Shown here: positions 37,022-45,728 of the stretch, in pieces | Layout of the letters: the number at the start of each line of letters is the position of its first letter | Numbering within the stretch: the stretch's first letter is position 1 | NCBI RefSeq assembly: GCF_022627575.1 | Contig: NZ_JADEYQ010000001.1 | Coordinates: 496,001 to 560,000, forward strand | Direction of reading: 5' to 3' | Length of the DNA stretch: 64,000 nucleotides | Source of the DNA: Sphingobacterium rhinopitheci | Lineage (GTDB): Bacteria; Bacteroidota; Bacteroidia; Sphingobacteriales; Sphingobacteriaceae | Position numbers and translations under genes: made by a program | The notes under the pieces: model-generated | The model's database searches: none | What the model saw: the letters and a program-made list of their open reading frames with translations, nothing else | What the model was told of the DNA's origin: nothing

Positions 37022-37095
37022 GGTCTGGTAGTTCAGCTGGTTAGAATACATGCCTGTCACGCATGGGGTCGCGGGTTCGAGTCCCGTCCAGACCG
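37022..37095 (+). tRNA. tRNA-Asp (anticodon GUC), copy 1
   Basis: A 74 nt tRNA. Acceptor GGTCTGG pairs with CCAGACC, the anticodon loop is CTGTCAC (GTC), the discriminator is G, and CCA is not encoded. First of four identical copies. Confidence 0.95.
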
Positions 37096-37149
37096 CAAAA
37101 TGAAAGAAAGACGTTCTTTCATCGGAATTGAAAATATTTAAAAAGCTTT

Positions 37150-37223
37150 GGTCTGGTAGTTCAGCTGGTTAGAATACATGCCTGTCACGCATGGGGTCGC
37201 GGGTTCGAGTCCCGTCCAGACCG
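37150..37223 (+). tRNA. tRNA-Asp (anticodon GUC), copy 2
   Basis: Identical to copy 1. The 54 nt spacer holds an imperfect GAAAGA...TCTTTC dyad. Confidence 0.95.
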
Positions 37224-37285
37224 CTTTTAAAAATTGAAAGAGAAAATATTCTTTCCGACGTTCTATAATAATATTGAAAAGCTTT

Positions 37286-37359
37286 GGTCTGGTAGTTCAG
37301 CTGGTTAGAATACATGCCTGTCACGCATGGGGTCGCGGGTTCGAGTCCCGTCCAGACCG
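37286..37359 (+). tRNA. tRNA-Asp (anticodon GUC), copy 3
   Basis: Identical to copy 1. Its 5' flank, AAAAGCTTT, is shared with copy 2, a sign of tandem duplication. Confidence 0.95.
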
Positions 37360-37414
37360 CTAAATTTTAAAACTTATTTTTCAATTTGTTCTTTAAAGAG
37401 ATTAAAATATTTTA

Positions 37415-37488
37415 GGTCTGGTAGTTCAGCTGGTTAGAATACATGCCTGTCACGCATGGGGTCGCGGGTTCGAGTCCCGTCCAGACCG
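37415..37488 (+). tRNA. tRNA-Asp (anticodon GUC), copy 4
   Basis: Identical to copy 1. It is followed after 8 nt by the cluster terminator, so all four are probably cut from one transcript. Confidence 0.95.
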
Positions 37489-37496
37489 CTAAGTAC

Positions 37497-37531
37497 AAAA
37501 AGGTCCACTTTAAAGAAAGTGGACCTTTTTT
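37497..37531 (+). terminator. Terminator of the tRNA-Asp cluster
   Basis: GGTCCACTTT (37502-37511) pairs with AAAGTGGACC (37516-37525), flanked by A5 and T6. Confidence 0.9.
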
Positions 37532-37568
37532 GTTTAATATACTTTCCTATATGAACATTGAATATCTG

Positions 37569-38110
37569 TTGTCATCCTGATCACAGGAAGAATCTTAAAA
37601 GATGTTGTTTTTAGATGTTTCACTCTGTTCAACATGACATCTATACCTTTCTTGTCATCCTGATCGGAGGAAGGATCTAAACATAGGTTTCATGCTGCAT
37701 AGATGTTTCACTACGTTCAACATGACATCTATACCTTTCTTGTTATCCTGATCGGAGGAAGGATCTAAACATAGGTTTCATGCTGTATAGATGTTTCACT
37801 ACGTTCAACATGACAGTCTAAACAAATAACCTTTCTTGTCATCCTGATCGGAGGAAGGATAACAAAAGATGTTGTTTTTAGATGTTTCATTACATTCAAC
37901 ATGACATCTTACTTATGTTGTCATCCTGATCGGAGGAAGGATCTAAACATAGGTTTCATGCTGCATAGATGTTTCATTACATTCAACATGACATCTTACT
38001 TATGTTGTCATCCTCATCGGAGGAAGGATCTAAACATAGGTTTCATGCTGTATAGCTGTTTCATTTCATTCAACACGACATCTATACTTATGTTGTCATC
38101 CTGATCACAA
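37569..38110. repeat. Tandem array of seven ~82-96 bp intergenic repeats
   Basis: Units begin with TTGTCATCCTGATC-like sequence at about 37569, 37652, 37740, 37836, 37918, 38005 and 38093 (the last is partial). Each unit reads TGTCATCCTGATCGGAGGAA, then GGAT, a variable core, AGATGTTTCA and CAACATGACA. The TGTCAT start and ATGACA end form an inverted pair. Two core types occur: CATAGGTTTCATGCTG (units 2, 3, 5, 6) and AAAGATGTTGTTTTT (units 1, 4). No transposase is present. This looks like a REP- or MITE-like non-autonomous element. The plus-strand reading frame across the array is a by-product of the repeats. Confidence 0.85.
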
Positions 38111-38142
38111 GAACATACGATATCAACTAATAGTTCATAAAC

Positions 38143-38170
38143 AAAAAAAGGCTTTGATCAAATCAAAGCC
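38143..38170 (-). terminator. Terminator of the DUF4251 gene
   Basis: GGCTTTGAT (38150-38158) pairs with ATCAAAGCC (38162-38170). On the minus strand a T7 run follows. Confidence 0.8.
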
Positions 38171-38194
38171 CCTTGCTTAAATAACATTTAAAAT

Positions 38195-38749
38195 TTAGTT
38201 AAATGAACCTGTGTAAGTCATTTCTTGTCTATTGTCAGATGTTACAACCAACTTAGCATATCCTGTATTTTTATTCAAGTTAAATACAAATCTAATACCA
38301 TCATTAAGTAAACTAGTTATATCATTTGATGAAGGAATGATAGTAACTTGAATATTAATTCCGTCTGTAGAATGTACTGAATATAAGAATTGGCTACAAG
38401 TTAGATTGATCGGTACATTTTCTGGATTCATTGGTGTTACATAAAAACGACCGATGTAAGGTAAATTCATATAAAAATTTGTCTTATCAACAGTGAAGTA
38501 GTAATCACCCATACCTGTAAGTGGATTAGAAACACCAAATTCAGGCTCTAAAGAATTAGGATAAAAAGAGAAATTTAAGCTTTCGATGTTCGCTACATTT
38601 TTTTGCGCTTGTTTAATAGCAGCTGTTTTGTCGCGTTTTTCACGTACTTCTTTTTTCTCTTGTCTGGTTTCTTTCGTTTGTGCTGACACATTTACTGTCG
38701 AAAGAAAGAATACACCACATAGGCCAAGTGTAAATAATAATTTTTTCAT
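38195..38749 (-). CDS. DUF4251-type exported protein
   Basis: A 184-residue secreted protein. Starting at the second ATG gives MKKLLFTLGLCGVFFL, a good signal peptide ending in VSAQ; a start three codons earlier is also open. A Lys/Glu-rich helix (about 24-48) is followed by a beta-rich domain, NLPYIGRFYVTP and MTYTGSFN, matching DUF4251 proteins found only in Bacteroidota. The function is unknown, and a periplasmic or outer-membrane location is likely. It is monocistronic and sits next to the repeat array. Confidence 0.75.
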   Translation of the reverse strand: MKKLLFTLGLCGVFFLSTVNVSAQTKETRQEKKEVREKRDKTAAIKQAQKNVANIESLNFSFYPNSLEPEFGVSNPLTGMGDYYFTVDKTNFYMNLPYIGRFYVTPMNPENVPINLTCSQFLYSVHSTDGINIQVTIIPSSNDITSLLNDGIRFVFNLNKNTGYAKLVVTSDNRQEMTYTGSFN

Positions 38750-39000
38750 AAACCCCATTTTATAATTTAAAATATTTTTTATTAATAAAACAGATTTGGT
38801 TTAAAAAAGTTTTAGCAATTGAAAAATAATTTATCATTTTATAATAAACTATTATTAACAACACAGCCTGGGAATAAAAGTTATGTATCAATGGATTATT
38901 AACACTATGCATCACCACAAGGAAAGCTGTACCTTAAAAAAATAACTGATACAGATAGTATACGATAATCGTTAGTGAAGTACAAAGAATAAAATGCACA

Positions 39001-39025
39001 AAAAAACCTGAGCAAACTGCTCAGG
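39001..39025 (-). terminator. Terminator of the GH2 gene
   Basis: CCTGAGCA (39007-39014) pairs with TGCTCAGG (39018-39025). The minus strand continues with TTTTTT. Confidence 0.85.
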
Positions 39026-39050
39026 CTTTAATACATAATAGAAAACTGTC

Positions 39051-42000
39051 TTACTTAACCATTATATTAAACTCTGCACCAGAGGCAAAATCATGACCAT
39101 CTTGTGAGCTCAATGCTGTAAAACGAACATATCTACCTTTGACAGGTTTATCAAAACGAATAGTTTGTAAACGAGAACCTCTTTCAAATTTCCCTTCTAC
39201 TATAGGATCAGACCACGTCTTACCATCCGTACTTACTTGGATTCGGTAATCTTTGATATGACCATTAGTACCGTCTGTACGTGGCAAGAAACTGAAACCC
39301 GTTATCATTTGCTCTTGCGCAGCATCAAAATCTACCCAGTGAGGATATTGCGCTACAGTAACAGAGTACATTGTATGCCAAATACTATTGGGGTTGTTAT
39401 CAACCAAATGATCCGGATTACCTTCACCTGTTTCCTGGCTAGAAGCAAATACGACACGCAAAGGTACAGACTCGATCTTAGGAAAATCAACAGCCACTTT
39501 TGCTTTATCATTATTCTTATCCCAAGCAACGACTTTACCACCATTACGCAGCTCTAGCATTTTGGTATAAGCAGCTGGCTTACTATTGTCCACTGTATAC
39601 AACAACAGAGCATCTTTCTTTTCAGATGCTATCGTCACCTCACCTACTCGGTTTCTAGTAATAGAAATAGGCATATCACCGGCTACCGTTACCGCAGCTT
39701 TAGCACTATAGTCCTTATTTTTGATAGGGCGAATAATAAATCCTACAGCCGTAGAAGAAGCTTTCACTCTATCTTGTAGCAATGGAGGCCCTTGGCCACA
39801 GCTATTGCCCCCTAAGCCAGTCACACCAGCGTCTAAGTGCAAATGTGTACCTGAGCTCTTTGGTAATTTATATGGATGCGTCGCTAGTGTCACTTCCATC
39901 TCAGACCATGGTAAAGCAGAAGTAGACATCATATCTTTAGCAATAAAGGCAACACCATCACCTTGCTTATCTGTCAATGCTGCCCAACGTACTTCTTCAT
40001 TATTACTCATACTTTGAGGATTAGGCCAAGGCACAAATTGATCTTTCACAGTACTCTCGTGTAGCTCCACATTTTGCGCCGTCTTACGGTCAGCATAATT
40101 GTTGATAGGCCCTCTACCATAATATGTATAATCAGCATATATATCTGGCAATTGCATCGCATAGCCTAGCCGTGCTAATGTAACAGCTTCATCATTTGAA
40201 GTCACATTTGCTTCCAACTCAATAGAACCATCTTTATAAACTGTCCACAATTGGTTTGTTGTAAATTTGAAATCATCTTTACCAAAAGGGCGATCTTTTT
40301 GTTCTTTTACTATATACGTGCCTGAAGTTCCCCCCAGCAATGAAGCACCATTCGGTGCCTGTGATTCGACAACAAAAGATAATACAATAGCGCCATCAGC
40401 TCTAGTATAGATACTATTAGATAGTGCTTTATGCTTCAAGTTATGAAGACCTTTTTGGAACCATTGCTGGTAGGCCCAGTTGTCATTATCGACAGGAGCA
40501 CGATAAGGGTCTAATTTAGGACCTTCACCATCACGGATAATAGTTTTACCATTGTAAGATAAACTATAAATAGTCCCCATCTCCATATCGAATTTAGCGA
40601 CAAAACCATCATTACTAACGACTTTAAATTTGCCATCAGTAGAAAGAATTAATATTCCTTCATTTTGTACATCAGCAATAGTTGGTCTTTGTTCCAATCC
40701 TTTGACAAAGATTTGCTCTTCCATCTGCACATATCCTTTTGGAGCCCAAGGTTGTTCTTCTTTTTGTAAAAATTGTACTTTCAAGAAATATTCAGAAGAA
40801 GGCTTCAATTTGCTATAATCAAAAGGAACTGTATAAATAGCAGATTTGCGTGCTGCTAAAGGTTGCTCTGCTCCTACAAAAGTATTTGAACGTTGGATTT
40901 CTATACCATCTTCATACAATGCCCACTGCATTTCATAATCAGACAATGGTACGAAATAATTTTTGTTGAATACTGCTATCTTACCCGCCTTGAGGTCCAC
41001 AGGCTTGACACTTACATTTTGATGTACCTTTTTAATTTCAAAATATTGCGGTTTGGGTGTTAAGTCAGCAAATATCAACCCATTATTAACAAATGTTCCA
41101 TCATTAGGCTTATCGCCAAAATCACCACCATAAGCTAAAAACTGTTGACCAGTATGCTTATCATAGTAATACATAGCTTGGTCCATCCAATCCCAAGAAG
41201 CTGCCCCCATAAAGAAATTTGTAGATTCCATGGCTTCCCAGTAATCGATTAGATTACCCGAAGCATTCCCCATAGAATGCGCATACTCGGAGATATGAAA
41301 AGGATATTTAAGCTTATATTTTCCTTTTACGGCACCGCGTACCCATTCGATGGAAGGATATTGATTAGACCCCATATCTACGATACTATTGTTACGTTCG
41401 TATTGTACAGGTCTGGATTTGTCAATTTCTTTTATAGCGTCATACGCCGCAACAAAATTATTGCCTGGCCCAGCTTCATTACCCAATGACCAAATAACAA
41501 TAGATGGATGATTGATATGTGCACGTACCATTTCCACGCTACGTGCTACGTGTGCAGGCTTCCATTCTATAGGATGTGATAGTGATTCTTTACCATAGTA
41601 ATATTGATGGCTCTCTAAGTTAGCCTCATCTTCCAAATAGATACCATATTTATTACATAAATAATACCAATACGGATCATCTGGATAGTGTGAATTTCTA
41701 ACATGATTGATGTTTGCACGCTTCATCAGCATAATTTCTTTTTCCATCTGATCGTGCGAAACCACTTTCCCTGTTGACGGATTTGACTCGTGCCTATTTA
41801 CACCTTTTAGCTTTACAGTTTTCCCGTTTATATAAAAATATCTACCTGCTAATCCGAATTCATCATCCAGGGCTTTGGTATTTTTTATTTCTACTTTACG
41901 GAAACCTATAGAAGTCGATATGATTTCGACTGTTTTATTTTTACTGTCCTTCAATTCTGCAACTAACGTATATAAATAAGGACGCTCTGCAGACCAAAGG

Positions 42001-43097
42001 TTAGGATTGTTGACCGCTATGGTAGTTTCTACATCTCTAGTTGCATTGACCGGAACAGTCCCCACCGTAGCTTCACCTTTTATATTAGGTACTAAAGAAT
42101 TAACATCTTTGTACAATTCATTAGCATACAAAGAATATACTACTTTATAATTGTCCACTTTTTTCTTGTCCAGGTTACGTATTGCCGACTTGATATTGAT
42201 TGTTCCATTTTTATAATCAGCATCTAAATCTGTTAGTGTGGCAATATCACGGATCTGTACTTTTGGTGTAGATGTCAAGGATACAGTTCGAAATATTCCT
42301 GGTAGTCTAAACATATCTTGCGCTTCGATAAATGAAGCATCCGAATTGCGATATACTTCTACAGCAACAGTATTTTCACCATTTTTATTTAAGTACTTCG
42401 ATATATTAAAAGAAGCCAGGTTACGTGAGTTCTTCGAAAACCCTACATATTTACCATTAATCCACAGATAGAAGAAAGAATCTACACCATCGAAATTGAT
42501 AAATATCTCGCGTCCCTCCCAATCCTTAGGAACATCAAAAGATCGACGGTATGAACCTACTTCATTTCTATAAATATAAGTCGTCCAATCTTTAGGTGGC
42601 GTACGCATCACTCCACCTCTCCAATCATCTACTTTTACTTGATGTTGAAAGATTACACGTTGGTTGACATAGATTGGCACGCCATATTTTAATGCGCCAT
42701 CCTTTTGAATACCATATATATTCCAGCTCATTGGTACAGGCACTGCGTCCCAATTAGTGTCATTATAATTGGTTTCATAAAAATTCTTTGGACGTTCATC
42801 AGGATGCTTTACCCAGTTAAATTTCCAGGTACCATTCAAAGATTTCCAATAAGAACTATTGTCAGGTAACACTGTTCTCGCTTGCTCTACTGTTTTATAA
42901 TTAAAAAAATAAGCATGTGGCAATTCCTTATTAAGAGATAAATCCTCAGGGGACTCCCATTCCTTTCCAGATGGTGCAGCCTCGGTGCCATTCCGAAAGC
43001 GCTGAAGGGGTTTATTCATCTCTTGCGCATCAATATGAGAAGATCCCAAAATCAAAAGACAAGAAATAAATAACGTGTTAATATTAAGTCTATTCAT
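39051..43097 (-). CDS. Secreted GH2 beta-galactosidase with C-terminal discoidin-like domain
   Basis: A 1348-residue exported glycoside hydrolase. The signal peptide covers residues 1-25 (SSHIDAQ). GH2 sugar-binding, Ig-like and TIM-barrel domains follow. Acid/base Glu541 lies in SLGNEAG and the nucleophile Glu604 in HISEYAHSMG. A Bgal small-chain domain follows, then an Ig/chitobiase-like segment (ALLLYTVDNSKP) and a C-terminal F5/8-type domain (about 1210-1348). I start at the ATG at 43097 rather than the open frame at 43166, because the signal peptide begins there and a good promoter lies between the two. Beta-galactosidase is the best fit, though other beta-hexosides are possible. Confidence 0.92.
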   Translation of the reverse strand: MNRLNINTLFISCLLILGSSHIDAQEMNKPLQRFRNGTEAAPSGKEWESPEDLSLNKELPHAYFFNYKTVEQARTVLPDNSSYWKSLNGTWKFNWVKHPDERPKNFYETNYNDTNWDAVPVPMSWNIYGIQKDGALKYGVPIYVNQRVIFQHQVKVDDWRGGVMRTPPKDWTTYIYRNEVGSYRRSFDVPKDWEGREIFINFDGVDSFFYLWINGKYVGFSKNSRNLASFNISKYLNKNGENTVAVEVYRNSDASFIEAQDMFRLPGIFRTVSLTSTPKVQIRDIATLTDLDADYKNGTINIKSAIRNLDKKKVDNYKVVYSLYANELYKDVNSLVPNIKGEATVGTVPVNATRDVETTIAVNNPNLWSAERPYLYTLVAELKDSKNKTVEIISTSIGFRKVEIKNTKALDDEFGLAGRYFYINGKTVKLKGVNRHESNPSTGKVVSHDQMEKEIMLMKRANINHVRNSHYPDDPYWYYLCNKYGIYLEDEANLESHQYYYGKESLSHPIEWKPAHVARSVEMVRAHINHPSIVIWSLGNEAGPGNNFVAAYDAIKEIDKSRPVQYERNNSIVDMGSNQYPSIEWVRGAVKGKYKLKYPFHISEYAHSMGNASGNLIDYWEAMESTNFFMGAASWDWMDQAMYYYDKHTGQQFLAYGGDFGDKPNDGTFVNNGLIFADLTPKPQYFEIKKVHQNVSVKPVDLKAGKIAVFNKNYFVPLSDYEMQWALYEDGIEIQRSNTFVGAEQPLAARKSAIYTVPFDYSKLKPSSEYFLKVQFLQKEEQPWAPKGYVQMEEQIFVKGLEQRPTIADVQNEGILILSTDGKFKVVSNDGFVAKFDMEMGTIYSLSYNGKTIIRDGEGPKLDPYRAPVDNDNWAYQQWFQKGLHNLKHKALSNSIYTRADGAIVLSFVVESQAPNGASLLGGTSGTYIVKEQKDRPFGKDDFKFTTNQLWTVYKDGSIELEANVTSNDEAVTLARLGYAMQLPDIYADYTYYGRGPINNYADRKTAQNVELHESTVKDQFVPWPNPQSMSNNEEVRWAALTDKQGDGVAFIAKDMMSTSALPWSEMEVTLATHPYKLPKSSGTHLHLDAGVTGLGGNSCGQGPPLLQDRVKASSTAVGFIIRPIKNKDYSAKAAVTVAGDMPISITRNRVGEVTIASEKKDALLLYTVDNSKPAAYTKMLELRNGGKVVAWDKNNDKAKVAVDFPKIESVPLRVVFASSQETGEGNPDHLVDNNPNSIWHTMYSVTVAQYPHWVDFDAAQEQMITGFSFLPRTDGTNGHIKDYRIQVSTDGKTWSDPIVEGKFERGSRLQTIRFDKPVKGRYVRFTALSSQDGHDFASGAEFNIMVK

Positions 43098-43118
43098 GTT
43101 AGTTATATCTAGTCTTAA

Positions 43119-43149
43119 CAAATATAAGATACCATCCAGCAATTCCAAA
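43119..43149 (-). promoter_or_regulatory. Promoter of the GH2 gene
   Basis: On the minus strand TTTG (43149-43146) is followed after 19 nt by TATATTTG (43126-43119). Both boxes match the Bacteroidota consensus, about 21 nt before the chosen ATG. Confidence 0.65.
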
Positions 43150-43220
43150 TTTCCAAAATAACGCACTCGTTTGCGAAAAAAAGAAAGTAGCTTTGAAACA
43201 AAATTTTGACAAACAACTTA

Positions 43221-43355
43221 TATCTTTGTTTAGGAGGACCAACAACATATTAAACCCTCCTAGAGAAGTATTATCACAAAAAATAAAAACTAACATAGTA
43301 ATTGTTTGAAATAACTATTATGTTTAACAAACATTATAGTTATATTAATTTTTCT
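43221..43355 (+). promoter_or_regulatory. Structured region upstream of the ECF sigma gene (promoter element, hairpin, near-palindrome)
   Basis: TATCTTTG at 43221-43228 is a perfect -7 box. Just behind it TAGGAGG (43231-43237) can pair with CCTCCTA (43256-43262). A 33 bp near-palindrome follows, with arms 43311-43325 and 43329-43343 (15 bp, one mismatch, loop AAC), and then a T-rich stretch to about 43353. This could be an attenuated leader, a short RNA of about 120 nt, or an operator of the sigma operon. Confidence 0.4.
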
Positions 43356-43397
43356 TACTATAGGCGGGTTACTATTTGAAATTTAAGGTATTAATAA

Positions 43398-43982
43398 TTG
43401 AGTAGCGTAAAACACATATTGCCAATCGAAGCATCGGATCATGATATTATTCAAGGCATAGTCATTGGTGACAATCGTACTATCAGCAGAATATATAAGT
43501 TATATTATCCAGCTATTGCTAGAATGATAATAAATAACAATGGTACAGAAGATGAAGCTAAAGATATCTTTCAAGAATCTGTATTGGTACTTTATAATAA
43601 AGTTACTCAAAAACAATTTGAGCTGAGTAGTAAACTAAGTACATTCTTGTATGCTGTCTCACGAAGATTGTGGTTGAAACAATTAACACGAAAAGGTAGT
43701 GTAGCTAATAGTTCAGATATATCCGATTACGAAGATATTCTTCAGGTTGAAGAAGATATGGATAAACACCAAGAGAATGAAGCTAAATTCGATAAAATGA
43801 ATTTAGCCTTACAAGAACTTGGAGAACCGTGTAAAACACTATTGAAAGATTTTTATATTAAAAATCTTTCCATGAAAGATATCCAAGAAAAATTTGGTTA
43901 TACGAATACAGACAATGCAAAAACACAGAAATATAAATGTTTGCAACGTCTCAAAAAAATATATTTCAACATTAATATTTAA
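43398..43982 (+). CDS. ECF-type RNA polymerase sigma factor
   Basis: A 194-residue sigma-70 family factor with only regions 2 and 4. Region 2 is at about 18-80 (IYKLYYPAIARMI and DEAKDIFQESVLVLY). Region 4 is at about 135-190 (ELGEPCKTLLKDFYIKNLSM, then IQEKFGYTNTDNAKTQKYKC). The start is a TTG at 43398; no ATG lies before the conserved ISRIYKLYYP. It is followed after 16 nt by an anti-sigma-like membrane protease, the probable partner. The group is common in Bacteroidota; its regulon is unknown. Confidence 0.88.
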   Translation: MSSVKHILPIEASDHDIIQGIVIGDNRTISRIYKLYYPAIARMIINNNGTEDEAKDIFQESVLVLYNKVTQKQFELSSKLSTFLYAVSRRLWLKQLTRKGSVANSSDISDYEDILQVEEDMDKHQENEAKFDKMNLALQELGEPCKTLLKDFYIKNLSMKDIQEKFGYTNTDNAKTQKYKCLQRLKKIYFNINI

Positions 43983-43998
43983 AAAGTAATAATAGTAA

Positions 43999-45090
43999 AT
44001 GAGCATAATGCAAAGACATGAGTTTATCGATTGGGCTGACCAATATTTAAGAGGAGAGTTACCCGAAGATGAAGCTTTTGCTTTCGAATCATTTTGTAAT
44101 CAAAACCCTGATTTTGCTGAGTTATTAGAACAGCATACTTCATTTTTGAATCAATGGAAAGAAACTGAAAATCTTAATGCATTCAAGAAAGCATTAGCCC
44201 AAGAAAGTGAAAAAGTAGAACCTATTTCCATCAAAAAATCGAAAATTATTTCGAATTGGAATAAGTTACAAATAAATATTAGCGTAGCCGCAGCGGTAGC
44301 ATTAATATCTGTTTTTTCTTCATTATGGCTTACAGGATACTTTAGTAGTCTTAAAAAAGCAACCACAGATTATAGTGCTTTGCGTAGAGAAGTAAATTCT
44401 GTAAAAAGAAATGTTAATGAACAAAATAAAGCAATCCAAAATATAAATAATAAGTCTACTAATGACGAAAACACCATACATTTTGGAGCTACTGGATTTA
44501 TGCTTACCAAAGATGGTTATGTTGTCACAAATTACCATGTTGTAAATGGAGCAGACTCTATTCAGTTGCAAAACAGTAAAGGACAGACGTATAAAGCGCA
44601 AATCATACATTCAGATAGAGAAAAAGATTTAGCGATTTTATATATAAATGACAGCAATTTCAAGTCACTTAAATCTGTGCCTTATACCTTTAAAAAGTCT
44701 AAATCTGATCTAGGAGAAGATATTTATACCATTGGATTCCCACGAGATGAAGCTGTATATGGACAAGGATATTTGAGCTCAAACACAGGATATGCTGGTG
44801 ATACAATAGCTTATCAAATATCTATCCCTGTCAATCCTGGCAATAGTGGAGGTCCTGTCTTGGATAATCAAGGTAATATAATAGGTATTATTTCAGGTAA
44901 ACAAAAAGGAATTGATGGTGCAGCATTTGCCATAAAAACAAAAGAATTAATAGAAACACTTAATAGAATTCCTGCGGATTCATTGAAAGGTAACATTGTG
45001 TTAAACAATAAAAACAACCTTGGAAACTTATCACGCACAGAACAAATTAAGAGATTACAAGAATATGTTTACATTGTAAAGGTCTATTAG
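43999..45090 (+). CDS. Anti-sigma-like membrane protein fused to a trypsin/HtrA-like serine protease
   Basis: A 363-residue protein with an unusual order of parts. Residues 1-90 are cytosolic and resemble the N-terminus of Bacteroidota anti-sigma factors (FIDWADQYLRGELPEDEAFAF, cited in part as DQYLRGELPEDEA). One membrane helix lies at about 92-114, then a coiled-coil linker to about 152. The rest is a periplasmic chymotrypsin-fold protease with His180 (TNYHVV), Asp210 (KDLAIL) and Ser283 (NPGNSGGP), an HtrA-like triad without a PDZ domain. It lies 16 nt after the ECF sigma gene. I infer that it senses an envelope signal with its protease domain and holds the sigma factor; it could also be a plain membrane protease. 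Confidence 0.85.
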   Translation: MSIMQRHEFIDWADQYLRGELPEDEAFAFESFCNQNPDFAELLEQHTSFLNQWKETENLNAFKKALAQESEKVEPISIKKSKIISNWNKLQINISVAAAVALISVFSSLWLTGYFSSLKKATTDYSALRREVNSVKRNVNEQNKAIQNINNKSTNDENTIHFGATGFMLTKDGYVVTNYHVVNGADSIQLQNSKGQTYKAQIIHSDREKDLAILYINDSNFKSLKSVPYTFKKSKSDLGEDIYTIGFPRDEAVYGQGYLSSNTGYAGDTIAYQISIPVNPGNSGGPVLDNQGNIIGIISGKQKGIDGAAFAIKTKELIETLNRIPADSLKGNIVLNNKNNLGNLSRTEQIKRLQEYVYIVKVY

Positions 45091-45102
45091 AATTAAAATA
45101 TT

Positions 45103-45160
45103 TTTACAATATAAAAAGAGAGCTCAATTATTAAATTGAGCTCTCTTTTTATATTGTAAA
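45103..45160 (+). terminator. Long terminator of the sigma/protease operon
   Basis: A perfect 27 bp stem, arms 45103-45129 and 45134-45160, loop ATTA. The core is GAGAGCTCAATT, and the 3' side runs into CTCTTTTT and later TTTTT. Confidence 0.85.
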
Positions 45161-45457
45161 TTTTTGAAACATACATCATTTAAGTAAATTTTCAATTCAG
45201 CTATAAAATTGTTTTTTGGGAACCATTATCAAAAAATAGAATCTACCAATAGGTATTATATTCATAAATATTTAGCTATAAATAACATCACATAGAACTA
45301 TTCAAAAAAAACACATATACATTATACTATCTTTTAATCTATACTACCCTAGTCGAAACTTTCTATCACTAAAATCATATCAGTACGAAAAATAAAGTAT
45401 AAAAATATGCCACCTTTTTTATGACCATTATCATACATTATAAACAGTAAAAATAAC
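45161..45457. other. Gene-free AT-rich intergenic region
   Basis: About 300 bp with no credible reading frame or strong hairpin. TATCTTAG at 45458-45465, just after it, is a 7 of 8 -7 box for the small membrane protein. Confidence 0.45.
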
Positions 45458-45476
45458 TATCTTAGTATTAGTGATT

Positions 45477-45680
45477 ATGAAGACATTCTGGACATATTTT
45501 ATAATTTTTCTAATTCTAGCTATTGCTACGCAATGCTTTCTATATTTTTCAGCTGGCGGATTATATTCTTTAAGCCTAAAAAATAGCCTTGTAGAGTTAG
45601 TAATAATATGTATAATAGCATTACTCGTGTCTTATATATTGAGAAAACCGAAAAATGGATATCATAAAAAAACCGACTAA
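45477..45680 (+). CDS. Small two-helix membrane protein, uncharacterised
   Basis: A 67-residue protein (ATG at 45477; a GTG two codons upstream is also open). Two hydrophobic segments, about 5-24 and 36-54, are joined by a short loop, and the tail is basic (RKPKNGYHKKTD). It is not recognised as any known family. A promoter-like element precedes it closely, and a strong terminator overlaps its stop codon, which supports a real transcription unit. It might be a small membrane regulator or toxin-like peptide; nothing in the sequence decides that. Confidence 0.5.
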   Translation: MKTFWTYFIIFLILAIATQCFLYFSAGGLYSLSLKNSLVELVIICIIALLVSYILRKPKNGYHKKTD

Positions 45681-45701
45681 AAAAGTCGGTTTTTTTATGA
45701 T
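45661..45701. terminator. Bidirectional terminator overlapping the small ORF stop
   Basis: An 18 bp perfect stem: arms 45661-45678 and 45684-45701, core AACCGACT with AGTCGGTT, flanked by A and T runs. The left arm is coding sequence up to the stop codon. Confidence 0.85.
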
Positions 45702-45728
45702 ATTTATATAAGCCCCCAATATTACTCC

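Noticed and set aside
37901..38104. Open reading frame of 67 codons across the repeat array
   Set aside because: It repeats itself because the DNA repeats, and it has the composition of the repeat, not of a protein. It has no promoter or terminator of its own.
43098..43166. N-terminal extension of the GH2 protein by 23 codons
   Set aside because: A well-formed promoter (43119-43149) lies within the extension, and the signal peptide begins at the ATG at 43097.
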